Below, piece by piece: positions 8,694-16,703 of a stretch of DNA of 64,000 nucleotides. How positions within the stretch are numbered: the stretch's first letter is position 1; each line of letters begins with the position of its first letter. Source of the DNA: Dokdonella sp041395345 (GTDB taxonomy: Bacteria > Pseudomonadota > Gammaproteobacteria > Xanthomonadales > Rhodanobacteraceae); assembly GCF_041395345.1 (NCBI RefSeq), contig NZ_JAWLAR010000001.1, positions 248,001-312,000 on the forward strand, read 5' to 3'. Made by a program: the position numbers and the translations under genes. A model generated the notes under the pieces. It worked only from the letters and a program-made list of their open reading frames with translations, made no database searches and was not told where the DNA came from.

Positions 8694-9590
8694 CTAGTCC
8701 TTGCGCCTCTTGGCACGCGGATGGGCGGAGTCGTAGACCCTGGCCAGGTGCTGGAAATCCAGGTGGGTGTATATCTGTGTGGTGCCGATATCGGCGTGGC
8801 CGAGCAGTTCCTGCACGGCACGCAGGTCACCCGAGGACTCGAGCAGATGGCTGGCGCAGGAATGCCTGAGCAGGTGGGGATAGACGCGTTTCCACACACC
8901 CTGATCGCGGGCGCGTCGCTTGAGCCGTGTGCGCACACCATTGGTGCTCAGCGGGCGACCGTTGCGACCCCGCAGGATGTGATCATCATCGCCGCCTCCC
9001 TCCTGGGTACGAAGGGCCTCCAGCGCCTGCATGGCCTGGCGACCGACCGGAACGATGCGTGTCTTTGATCCCTTGCCGGTCACCCTGAGCATGCCCTCGG
9101 CCGTATCCAGATCGCGCCAGCACAGGCTGACGATCTCGGCGACACGCAATCCGCTTGAATAGAGCAGTTCGAGCATGGCGCGATCGTGCACGGCTTCTGC
9201 GTCGTCGGTCGGGAATTCGAGCAGGGCGCCCATCTCGTCGGCGTCGAGAACCTTAGGCAACTTGCGCAGAATCTTCGGTGAGCGCACGCCGACGGCCGGA
9301 TTCACCTTGACCTCGCCATCGCGGGCCAGGTAGCGGAAGAAGCTGCGACAGGAGGACAGGAACAGGCCAAGGCTGGCCGGCGCAAGGCCGCCGCGATGCA
9401 GTTCCGCAAGCAGGGTCTGCAGCTGGGCGCTGCGCAGGTCGCTCCAGCGCTGCAGTCCGAGACGCTCCGCATGGGCCGAAAGCCTGCGCAGCGCGCGGGC
9501 GTAATTGGCCAGGGTCGACGGAGAGTAGCGCCGCTCTACGCGCAGATAGCCCAGAAAGCGATCCACTGCGCTGTTCAGTGGCGCGCTCAT
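8694..9590 (-). CDS. xerC: Tyrosine recombinase XerC
   Basis: Site-specific recombinase that with XerD resolves chromosome dimers at dif. The 298-residue length is typical. The N-terminal SAM-like core-binding domain occupies about residues 1-90. The catalytic domain shows Arg in GLRVAE, a Lys in TGKGSK, the HLLRHS box (His-x-x-Arg), GHADIG and the nucleophile Tyr in TQIYTH. The start ATG at 9590 was chosen because it follows the DUF484 stop region directly; longer in-frame starts would read into DUF484. It is the last gene of the lptM-dapF-DUF484-xerC operon, a conserved proteobacterial order. Confidence 0.95.
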   Translation of the reverse strand: MSAPLNSAVDRFLGYLRVERRYSPSTLANYARALRRLSAHAERLGLQRWSDLRSAQLQTLLAELHRGGLAPASLGLFLSSCRSFFRYLARDGEVKVNPAVGVRSPKILRKLPKVLDADEMGALLEFPTDDAEAVHDRAMLELLYSSGLRVAEIVSLCWRDLDTAEGMLRVTGKGSKTRIVPVGRQAMQALEALRTQEGGGDDDHILRGRNGRPLSTNGVRTRLKRRARDQGVWKRVYPHLLRHSCASHLLESSGDLRAVQELLGHADIGTTQIYTHLDFQHLARVYDSAHPRAKRRKD

Positions 9591-9591
9591 C

Positions 9592-10278
9592 TCATTCGCT
9601 GTGGGCGTAGCGACCCACGGCCGCCGCCATGGCCTCGGCAATCAGGCGCAGGAACACCGTACCCATTCCCGGGTGGAAGCGGTTGGCATCCTGACTGCCG
9701 ATGGCAAGCATGCCGACATCGCCGATCGAGAGCAGTACCGCCGACTGGACTTCTCCGGCACGTGCGCCAAACAGGGTGTCGAGCTTGTCCTGCTGCAGGC
9801 GACCGCAAAGCGGCTCACCACGCCTGAGGAAATCCGCAAAGGCCGGCATCGAGGAAGGTCCGTCGGCCTCGACCAGCAGCCAGTCGGTGGCCGGCAACTC
9901 CGGCTCGCTCTTGAACAGCAGGACACGCACGAGGTCGGTATGGAAATCTTCGGTCAGGCTGGCGACAACGCCCTTTACCGTTTCGGCCAGGCTGTCAGCG
10001 CGCATCAGGGCCAGGGTCAGCGTGTGTACGCGCACCATCAACGATTCGTTTTCGTGAGCAATTTCGATCAGGTCATGCAGGCGCCGCGAGAGTTCGCTGT
10101 TCTTGTCGCGCAGCACCTCGAGTTGATAGCTCGCCAGCGAAGCGGCAGGCCCCTGTTCGCGTGGCAAGCGCAGCAACAGGGCGATGTCGGGGAACTCCTT
10201 GAGGAAATCCGAATTCCGTCGCAGGTAGCTGGCGACTTCCATGGCCGTCAGGCCGTCCTTCACGCTCAACTCACTCAT
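9592..10278 (-). CDS. DUF484 family protein
   Basis: A 228-residue GAF-like protein of the DUF484 family, conserved between dapF and xerC in many gammaproteobacteria. The N-terminus predicts a helical segment (SYLRRNSDFLKEFPDIALLLRLP) that leads into a coiled coil and a GAF-like beta domain. The ATG at 10278 is preceded by AAGGAG at ideal spacing; that site lies inside the end of dapF, so the genes overlap by 8 bases and are probably translationally coupled. Its biochemical role is unknown. Confidence 0.9.
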   Translation of the reverse strand: MSELSVKDGLTAMEVASYLRRNSDFLKEFPDIALLLRLPREQGPAASLASYQLEVLRDKNSELSRRLHDLIEIAHENESLMVRVHTLTLALMRADSLAETVKGVVASLTEDFHTDLVRVLLFKSEPELPATDWLLVEADGPSSMPAFADFLRRGEPLCGRLQQDKLDTLFGARAGEVQSAVLLSIGDVGMLAIGSQDANRFHPGMGTVFLRLIAEAMAAAVGRYAHSE

Positions 10279-11101
10279 GCCAAACTCCTTCAAATGCGAA
10301 TGTTGCCGGGCCGGTCATCCACAGGGAATGTCCGCGCCCCTGCCATTGTATTTCGAGAACGCCGCCAGGCAGCCGGACCACCACTTCGTCGCCGATCTGG
10401 TCGCGCTGGCGCAGGACCGCGACAGCAGCACATGCCCCGCTTCCACAGGCCAGTGTTTCGCCGACGCCGCGCTCCCACACGCGCAGTTCAATCTCGGATT
10501 CAGACAGGATGCGGGCAAAACCGACATTGCAGCCGCGCGGGAAGGCACTGGCATGTTCAATTTGCGGGCCAAGCACCCGCACCGGCGCCGCAGCGATATC
10601 CGGGACTTCGAGCACGGCATGCGGATTGCCCATCGAGACGGCACCGATCTCGATCGAGCGCCCCAGCACATCGATGGAGTAGCGATCGCGTTCGCGGGGC
10701 GCGTCCAAGGGCAATGCCGCAGGTTCAAACCGGGGTTCGCCCATGTCCACACGCACACGGGCGTCCGCGAGGCGCTCCACGCGCACCGGTCCCGACGGAC
10801 TCATCAGGCTGACCAGTCCACTGCCGAGCACGCCTTCGCGCGCCAGCCACGCAGCCACGCAGCGAACGCCGTTGCCACATTGCCCGGAGCGCGACCCATC
10901 GGCGTTCCAGATGCCATAGGCGTAGGCACAGCTCTCTTCAGTGGCGGGTTCGATAGTCAGCAACTGATCGAAGCCGACACCGAAATGACGATCACCGAGG
11001 CGCCGGATGGCGTCGGTATCGAGTGTCAACGGCGCGTTTCGACAATCTATGATGACGAAGTCGTTGCCGATCCCGTGCATCTTGCTGAATTCGAGGGCCA
11101 T
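10271..11101 (-). CDS. dapF: Diaminopimelate epimerase
   Basis: Converts LL- to meso-diaminopimelate for lysine and peptidoglycan synthesis in the cytosol. The 276-residue product has the N-terminal signature MALEFSKMHGIGNDF and both catalytic cysteines, one in the SGQCGNGVRC region and one in TLACGSGACA. The ATG at 11101 gives the usual start; the frame upstream overlaps lptM and was rejected. It sits in the conserved lptM-dapF-DUF484-xerC cluster and overlaps the DUF484 start. Confidence 0.97.
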   Translation of the reverse strand: MALEFSKMHGIGNDFVIIDCRNAPLTLDTDAIRRLGDRHFGVGFDQLLTIEPATEESCAYAYGIWNADGSRSGQCGNGVRCVAAWLAREGVLGSGLVSLMSPSGPVRVERLADARVRVDMGEPRFEPAALPLDAPRERDRYSIDVLGRSIEIGAVSMGNPHAVLEVPDIAAAPVRVLGPQIEHASAFPRGCNVGFARILSESEIELRVWERGVGETLACGSGACAAVAVLRQRDQIGDEVVVRLPGGVLEIQWQGRGHSLWMTGPATFAFEGVWHE

Positions 11102-11115
11102 GTCGGGCAACAGGC

Positions 11116-11244
11116 CTACTCGGAGGCCGGCGTATTCTCGGCCGGATCCGCTGCGGCGGGCTTGACCAGATCTCCCTTGGCGCCGCATGCACCCAGCAGG
11201 GCGGCGAGCAGGAGGATCGGCAACAGTCGAGGGATGCGGTACAT
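11116..11244 (-). CDS. lptM: Small LptM-type lipoprotein
   Basis: A 42-residue lipoprotein with an n-region MYRIPR, a hydrophobic core LLPILLLAALL and lipobox LGAC, followed by GAKGDLVKP. The Cys-Gly-x-Lys-Gly start after the lipobox is typical of LptM (YifL), which assists maturation of the LptD/LptE lipopolysaccharide translocon in E. coli. The position directly before dapF supports this. The ATG at 11244 gives a minimal signal peptide; the longer in-frame start at 11388 would run into the promoter of the divergent gene. Confidence 0.82.
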   Translation of the reverse strand: MYRIPRLLPILLLAALLGACGAKGDLVKPAAADPAENTPASE

Positions 11245-11375
11245 GGTGAGGCTCGCAGCAAGGGGGAGTATCGCCTGAAGTATAGCGCTGGCACCGCTAC
11301 CCGGTTCATGAAAAAACCCTGACCCGGATAAGGACAGGCGAGCACGACAACGCGCCAAGCAGGTATGCTCGGTGC

Positions 11376-12053
11376 ATGCCGCTGACACCCATTCTCATCG
11401 CGCTTTATATTTTTGCCGGGTTTTGCGCCCTGTTCGCGCTGATCAACGGCTTCGGCGCGCGCCGCAGATGGCGCGAAAGACACCGCTTCTCTGCCTGCCA
11501 TCGCAGTCTCTGGGTGCTGGTGTTCATCTTGCTGGCCCTGCTCGGGGCATTTGCGGCGACCGCCCTGAACGGCTATCGGCGGCTGACCGAAGAAACCACG
11601 CTCGCCACGATCCAGGCGCGCCAGATCGAGCCCCAACGATTTGCCGTGCGTGTCGATTTCCCGGATGGCAGCCATCGCGGTCTGGAGCTCAGAGGCGATC
11701 AGTGGCAACTGGACGCGCGCGTGATCAAGTGGGAGCCGCGTGCCGTCATGCTGGGTGCGCCGACCCTGTACAGGATCGATCGCATCAGCGGTCGCTACGT
11801 CGATGTCGCGCACGAAAACGAGCGGCAGCGTACGGTTGTACCGATGGCCGAAGCCGGCATGATCGACCTTTTCGACGTCAAGCGCATGTATCCGCAATGG
11901 ATCCCCTGGCTGGATGCGGACTTTGGCAGCGCAGCGTATCTGCCCCTGGTCGATGGAGGCGAATATCAGGTCAGCCTGGCGCCAGCTGGCGGTCTGGTGG
12001 CGCGTCCGGCCAACGAATTGACCGCGCAGAAGTTGCGTGAGGCGAATTGGTAG
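11376..12053 (+). CDS. Unknown two-helix membrane protein
   Basis: A 225-residue protein that I cannot name. Two hydrophobic helices (about residues 4-24 and 44-64) are separated by a basic loop GARRRWRERHR. A soluble, beta-rich C-terminal domain of about 160 residues follows and ends in a conserved-looking REANW. The helix pattern suggests an inner-membrane protein. It is divergent from lptM, with only about 130 bases between the two starts, so the promoters must be close together or overlap. Confidence 0.7.
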   Translation: MPLTPILIALYIFAGFCALFALINGFGARRRWRERHRFSACHRSLWVLVFILLALLGAFAATALNGYRRLTEETTLATIQARQIEPQRFAVRVDFPDGSHRGLELRGDQWQLDARVIKWEPRAVMLGAPTLYRIDRISGRYVDVAHENERQRTVVPMAEAGMIDLFDVKRMYPQWIPWLDADFGSAAYLPLVDGGEYQVSLAPAGGLVARPANELTAQKLREANW

Positions 12054-12135
12054 GCACGCCATGCTGGGCTAGAATTCGGCTACGCATCGGCCCGATGGGC
12101 CGCGAGGTCTGCACACCAAGCAAGGAACGGAATCC

Positions 12136-13581
12136 ATGGCCTCAAAGCCGGACAAGGCGGACAAGCCCCGCGCATCCCTCTGGCGCATTCTCGGCGCCGT
12201 CGCAACCATCGTCGTGGTTGTCAGCTACACGATGATCCACACCAACTTCGTTACCGGGCGCTCGCTGCTGCTGGCCTTTCCCGGCTGGGAAGTCACCTAT
12301 CGCAGTTGCTGGCCGAATCCTTTCGGAGGTGCCTGGGTCAGTGATGTCACCCTGATGCCGTATGAGGGAGACGAGCAGGACGCCTATCACTTCGACAGTC
12401 TTTCCGTCGATGTCCCGATGTTCCAGTTCTACAGCAGCGGCTTGCGCAAGAAATTTCGCAACCGGCTCGAGGCCATCAAGGAGATCCGCCTCGAATTCAG
12501 CGGCGGTCACAGCAACCTGAGCTGGCCCATCAGCGACGAGCTGCTGCTCTTCGGCAATGCCAGCGCGGCGCCCTTCGAAGCGATGGGTTGCATGGATGAC
12601 GAGATCTGGCTGAGCGATGAGTTGACCGACATGGGACTGGCAGCCGAACCCACGCGTCTGACGATGAGCTGGAATCGCAGCAACAGCCGACTGATCAAGG
12701 AACAGTCCATCCACACGCCCGGTGTCGGGCGAGTCGATTACCGCGAAGAACAGATCATGTACGACGACTTCCCGTTGTTCAGCCTGATCGAGACCGATCA
12801 GAATGAACTGGTCTCCGGCGAGTGGCATGTCAGGGACGAAGGCTTTGTCGTGGCACGCAACGCCTGGTGTGCCAGGAAGGACGAAATCAGCCCGGCGCAG
12901 TTTCTCGATCGGCACATGGCGACCGTGCCCCGCGTGCTGGCTGCCTTCGGCATGGAGGCGAACGCAGAAACCACGGCGGCCTACCGGCGCTACGCAGAAA
13001 AGGGCGGATCACTCGATCTGGTCGTCAACTACAGTCCCACTATCGATGCGGCCGTCTACGAAGACGATGACTGGGGTCGATGGCTGGCCCGTACCCGGGG
13101 CGAGCTGCTGGTGGATGGCTACAGCACGAAACTGGGCATGCGCGCGATTGCCGAGCGCCCGTTCGGCGAGGAGTTCGAGGAGATGACCGCCTTTGCCGCC
13201 TTGCAAGCCGAGCAGGCGCGCCTTGCCGCCCGTCGCGCTGCACTGGCCGAGCAGGCAGATCCCGACAGCGACAAGCGCGAACCCGAAGCGACACCGGTTT
13301 CGATGGCAACGTTTCACGCGGAAACCCTGGCCGAAGCCGAAGCACTGTTTGCCCAAGCCGAAGAAGCGGTCGCGACGGACGACACGATCGTCGACTACAG
13401 CAAACTCGGTGCCGAAGTCGGACAGCGATTCGTGGTCCACGCGAAAGGCAAGAAGCCGATGCGGGTGGAAGTCGTGGGCACCGAGAACGGCGTCGTCCAG
13501 GTGCGCCGCCACCAACGCAGCGGCTGGATCGAACACGGCCTCGCCCGCAGCGGCTTTGAATTTGCCGAACGGGTACGCTGA
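12136..13581 (+). CDS. Unknown single-pass membrane protein
   Basis: A 481-residue protein with a basic N-terminus (MASKPDKADKPR), one transmembrane helix near residues 14-36, and a large presumably periplasmic domain. Residues about 345-410 form an Ala/Glu-rich helical, coiled-coil-like stretch. The C-terminus has a small beta-like module (GQRFVVHAKGKKPMRVEVVG near residues 432-450). I do not recognise a family. The start is supported by AAGGAACGG a few bases upstream. It lies 82 bases after the previous unknown membrane protein on the same strand, so the two may be cotranscribed. Confidence 0.7.
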   Translation: MASKPDKADKPRASLWRILGAVATIVVVVSYTMIHTNFVTGRSLLLAFPGWEVTYRSCWPNPFGGAWVSDVTLMPYEGDEQDAYHFDSLSVDVPMFQFYSSGLRKKFRNRLEAIKEIRLEFSGGHSNLSWPISDELLLFGNASAAPFEAMGCMDDEIWLSDELTDMGLAAEPTRLTMSWNRSNSRLIKEQSIHTPGVGRVDYREEQIMYDDFPLFSLIETDQNELVSGEWHVRDEGFVVARNAWCARKDEISPAQFLDRHMATVPRVLAAFGMEANAETTAAYRRYAEKGGSLDLVVNYSPTIDAAVYEDDDWGRWLARTRGELLVDGYSTKLGMRAIAERPFGEEFEEMTAFAALQAEQARLAARRAALAEQADPDSDKREPEATPVSMATFHAETLAEAEALFAQAEEAVATDDTIVDYSKLGAEVGQRFVVHAKGKKPMRVEVVGTENGVVQVRRHQRSGWIEHGLARSGFEFAERVR

Positions 13582-13596
13582 TCAGACAGCCGACGC

Positions 13597-13635
13597 GATC
13601 ATGGCAGACCGGGCATCCATTGACTTGCCATGATC
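13597..13635. terminator. Hairpin between convergent genes
   Basis: A perfect 10-base inverted repeat (GATCATGGCA at 13597-13606, TGCCATGATC at 13626-13635) with a 19-base loop fills the gap between two convergent genes and reaches into the GNAT stop codon. There is no long T-run on either strand, so bidirectional termination is likely but not certain. Confidence 0.45.
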
Positions 13636-14119
13636 AGCGTTGAGTTCGGCTCAGCACCTTTCCGTAGCGCAACGCCGTTTCGCCATCTTCGTAGTACCTG
13701 GGGCGTTCACCGATCCGCAGGTAGCCACGACGCTCATACAACCGTTGCGCGGACGAGTTGTCCCGCCGCACCTCCAGCCTGATGCTGCGACAGTGCCGGC
13801 GCCGGGCCAACTGTTCGCTGGCAGCGACCAGGCGCTCACCGATTCCGCGACCGCGCGCCTCGGGCACGGTGGCCAGCGAATAGAGGCGCGCAATGCTCGA
13901 ATTGCTGCGGAAGAAAACGACACTGGCGCCAAGCAGCATGCCGTGGCTGCGCGCGACAAGAACGCGCGCCGTGTCACTGGCCAGATGCCGGTTCCACTGC
14001 CGCGCACTGAGGCGATCACCGCTGAACACGCGATTCTCCAGCGCGATCAATTCGGCCAGGTCGCCCCTGACAGCCCGGCGTATGCGTACAGTGTCTTTGT
14101 CGGGATGGGTGCTCGTCAT
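13634..14119 (-). CDS. RimI-like GNAT N-acetyltransferase
   Basis: A 161-residue acetyl-CoA-dependent N-acetyltransferase. The GNAT core is clear: the VRIRRAVRGDLAELIALE start, the LYSLATVPEARGRGIGERL segment with the acetyl-CoA loop, LEVRRDNSSAQRLYERRGY, and a closing YYEDGETALRYGK. The sequence style matches the GNAT half of the GNAT/C39-peptidase proteins encoded beside RimK-like ligases, but here there is no C39 domain. It is divergent from a RimK-like gene 310 bases away. The ATG at 14119 was chosen because the upstream frame reads into the intergenic region; no strong ribosome-binding site decides it. Confidence 0.85.
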   Translation of the reverse strand: MTSTHPDKDTVRIRRAVRGDLAELIALENRVFSGDRLSARQWNRHLASDTARVLVARSHGMLLGASVVFFRSNSSIARLYSLATVPEARGRGIGERLVAASEQLARRRHCRSIRLEVRRDNSSAQRLYERRGYLRIGERPRYYEDGETALRYGKVLSRTQR

Positions 14120-14428
14120 GCGCAGGGTTCGGGCTGATGGTTTTGCAGGGTCGGGGCAATTCGCCTTGCCTTTGCCGGAATCGGGAGTCGTCCTCGCGAT
14201 CCCGTATTCGCGCAGTCTGATCGATGCGGGCTCCCAACGCATCCGTTTCCGCCACCTTGCCTGCAGCCGGAAACCGCAACGGGATGAACGGCACCTGTAG
14301 AAGACTGCACCCGGCATTGAGCCCGCCTGCACGCCCGACAACGCCTATGTCAGACTTGTGCGAGCCGTCTGGGCGGGCCCGTCACGGGCCCGGGCCCGGC
14401 AATCGAACCCCTGAATGGTCAAGCCTGC
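14120..14428. other. Divergent promoter region between the GNAT and RimK-like genes
   Basis: A 309-base gap without a credible gene. It must hold the promoters of both divergent genes. Near 14375-14395 a GC-rich inverted repeat of GGGCCCG type is visible close to the RimK-like start. I saw no clear operator. Confidence 0.5.
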
Positions 14429-15913
14429 ATGAGCCGCCTTGTCATCGTTGTGGAGAAAACCTCGGACTGGGGTTCCTACTACCCGTCCGACAACGTCATT
14501 TCTGCCCAGGACTACCTCAAGCAGTCGCTCAACGACGATGACGAGCGTACCCAGGTCATCAACCTGTGTCGCAGCTACAAGTACCTGGGTACGGGCTACT
14601 ACGTCTCGTTGCTGGCCGAGGCTCGCGGGCACAAGGTGATTCCCTCGGTGCGCACGATCAACGATCTGCGCCGACGCTCGCTGTACGGACTGGACATCGA
14701 GGACCTCAGCAGCCGACTCGGCAAGTTCCTGCCGGCCGGAGGTCGCGACACGACCGATTTCGGCATTCTTGTGTACTTCGGCGAAACCTCGCACCCGGCC
14801 CTCGAGGATCTGGCGCGCCAGGTGTTCGAGGCATTTCCGAGTCCGATCCTGCGCATCGAGTTCGAGCGCGACCGCGTCTGGCAGATCAGTGCAGTCAAGC
14901 CGACCGGACTGCATTCGTTGTCGGACGAACAGGAAGACGCCTTCGCCCAAATCCTGGATCGCTTCTCGAAGAAGCTCTGGCGCAAGCCGCGGGCACGCAG
15001 GAAGTTCCGCTTCGATCTGGCCATGCTGGTCAACCCCGAAGAGGTGATGCCACCATCGAACAAGAAGGCGCTGAAGCAGTTCATCGAGGCAGGCAGCGAG
15101 CTCGGCATCGAAGTGGACCCGATCGGACGCAATGACTTCCAGCGCCTGGCCGAGTACGACGGATTGTTCATTCGCGAAACGACGGTGATCGACAACCACA
15201 CCTATCGCTTCGCCAACCGTGCCGAGAAAGAGGACATGGTGGTCATCGACAGTCCCGACTCTATCCTCAAGTGCACCAACAAGATCTATCTGCACGACCT
15301 GATGCTGTCGCGCAAGCTGCCGATCCCGCGTACCGAGATCCTGTATCGCGACGATCCGAAAAAGCTTGAGGAAAGCGGCCATCGCCTGGGATTCCCGCTG
15401 GTACTGAAGATACCGGATGGATCCTTCTCACGCGGCATCGTCAAGGTTGAAAGCGCGGCACACCTGAAGGAATCCGCCGATGCCCTGTTCCAGCACTCCG
15501 CCCTGATCCTGGCCCAGGAATTCATGTTCACTGAATTCGACTGGCGCATCGGTGTGCTCAACCGCGAGCCGTTGTATGCCTGCAAGTACTTCATGTCGCG
15601 CGGTCACTGGCAGATATACAACCATGGCGCCAAGGGCACGGCAAAATCCGGTGGCTTCGAGACCTTGCCCATCGAGGAGGCGCCGGCGGACGTGATCAAG
15701 CTGGCCCTGAAGGCCACCGCGACGATTGGCGACGGACTGTATGGCGTGGACATCAAGAAGGATGGCGAGCGTCTGGCCATGATCGAGGTCAACGACAACC
15801 CCTCCATCGATGCCGGCGTCGAAGATGCCCATCTGGGTTCGGCGTTGTATCTGCGCATCATGGGTGAATTTCTCAGGCGCATGGAGCGCAAGCGTCTGGG
15901 GACGCGCGCCTAG
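14429..15913 (+). CDS. RimK-like ATP-grasp ligase with N-terminal RLAN domain
   Basis: A 494-residue ATP-dependent carboxylate-amine ligase homologue. The N-terminal part (residues about 1-160, from VVEKTSDWGSYYPSDNVISAQDYL) is the RimK-like accessory domain. The C-terminal half is an ATP-grasp fold with LVLKIPDGSFSRGIVKV (nucleotide-binding glycine loop), QEFMFTEFDWRIGVL, and the metal-binding end VNDNPSIDAGVED. Family members add amino acids or form isopeptide bonds; the substrate of this subfamily is unknown. Neighbours are a divergent GNAT and no peptide precursor. The start ATG lacks a strong ribosome-binding site. Confidence 0.88.
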   Translation: MSRLVIVVEKTSDWGSYYPSDNVISAQDYLKQSLNDDDERTQVINLCRSYKYLGTGYYVSLLAEARGHKVIPSVRTINDLRRRSLYGLDIEDLSSRLGKFLPAGGRDTTDFGILVYFGETSHPALEDLARQVFEAFPSPILRIEFERDRVWQISAVKPTGLHSLSDEQEDAFAQILDRFSKKLWRKPRARRKFRFDLAMLVNPEEVMPPSNKKALKQFIEAGSELGIEVDPIGRNDFQRLAEYDGLFIRETTVIDNHTYRFANRAEKEDMVVIDSPDSILKCTNKIYLHDLMLSRKLPIPRTEILYRDDPKKLEESGHRLGFPLVLKIPDGSFSRGIVKVESAAHLKESADALFQHSALILAQEFMFTEFDWRIGVLNREPLYACKYFMSRGHWQIYNHGAKGTAKSGGFETLPIEEAPADVIKLALKATATIGDGLYGVDIKKDGERLAMIEVNDNPSIDAGVEDAHLGSALYLRIMGEFLRRMERKRLGTRA

Positions 15914-15992
15914 TCGGCGCCCGATTCCTCCCCATCAACGGCACTCAACTGCAGTCCCGGCAGGAATGCTGGGTACGGTTTCGCCGCTCTTC

Positions 15993-16122
15993 GCAGGAAC
16001 CGGCTTCAGCCGTGATGCTCTTTCTACTCGTAAGGGAACTTCGACACTGACTCGGGACAGGCTCTTGCCGCAACGCTTGTTCGCCCCACGACCAGAAGCA
16101 TCGCGCATGAATGCCCTCCTAC
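15993..16122. repeat. REP-like pair (BIME type) 1
   Basis: A forward unit at 15993-16021 (GCAGGAACCGGCTTCAGCC, then GTGATGCTC) faces a reverse unit at 16094-16122 that ends in CCTCCTAC. The units share the GTAGGAG ... TCAGCSGCGATGC layout of the REP family of this window. Confidence 0.6.
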
Positions 16123-16174
16123 GCCGAACGGCGCTCGTGGGGGGAATCGATGGCAATCGTGGTGCCGGGAAACC

Positions 16175-16248
16175 GTAGGAGGGGCGTCAGCCGCGATGCT
16201 TTCCTGCATTCCGACCAGAAGCATCACGAACGAATGCGGCTTTTACAC
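16175..16248. repeat. REP-like pair 2
   Basis: A forward unit GTAGGAGGGGCGTCAGCC (16175-16192) continuing to GCGATGCT is followed by a reverse, more diverged unit starting AGAAGCATCAC at 16217. The GATGCT/AGCATC cores can pair as a hairpin. Confidence 0.6.
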
Positions 16249-16282
16249 AAGTCGGTTGCACTCCCGGCATCAATGGCGGAAC

Positions 16283-16549
16283 TCATCTACGGCGGGGTTT
16301 TGGCCCTGGATGGGCGAGCCAGCGCTTCCTGGTCAGCCACAGGATGTTCAAAAGCGGCGCCGCGACCAGAAAGAAAGGCAGGGTCAATCCGGTGGCGGGG
16401 CCTCCCCGCAAGGCCGGAATGCAGAGCAGGGCGATCCCGCCGAGAATGGTCCAGGCCAGCAACCACGACGGGATCGCATCGCGGCGGGGTGCTTCGCTGG
16501 CAACGCGTCGTGTTGCGGGTTCGGTCAGTGTGAAGGGGGCGAGCAGCAT
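16283..16549 (-). CDS. Small two-helix membrane protein of unknown function
   Basis: An 88-residue protein with two hydrophobic helices (about residues 29-46, WLLAWTILGGIALLCIPA, and 53-70, TGLTLPFFLVAAPLLNIL) and a basic C-terminus (KPRRR). The ATG at 16549 has a strong ribosome-binding site (AGGAGAAC), the main support for a real gene. I do not recognise a family. It stands alone between REP repeats and the divergent antiporter gene. Confidence 0.6.
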   Translation of the reverse strand: MLLAPFTLTEPATRRVASEAPRRDAIPSWLLAWTILGGIALLCIPALRGGPATGLTLPFFLVAAPLLNILWLTRKRWLAHPGPKPRRR

Positions 16550-16703
16550 GAGAGTTCTCCTGTTTGCGCAAGACTGGCCGGAGTCGGTCTCAACGCTTGA
16601 GATGTGGCGATTCGTACGGACATTGCATGTCTCGAAAGGCTCCGAAACGGGTCGGCGGGTCTGTCCCCGCGTGCGATAATCCAGGCCGTAGCCGGAGTAC
16701 CGA

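Larger units (their letters stand above)
15914..16282. other. Repeat-rich intergenic region
   Basis: This 369-base gap holds no gene that I can support. It is largely made of GTAGGAG-type REP sequences in two inverted pairs, listed separately. It also holds a diverged copy of the TTCGACA...GACAGGCTC repeat seen again near 31.7 kb. Confidence 0.6.

Noticed and set aside
8694..9590. XerC as part of an integron or mobile element
   Set aside because: The gene lies in the conserved lptM-dapF-DUF484-xerC block, so it is the housekeeping recombinase; no attachment site or cargo genes were seen.
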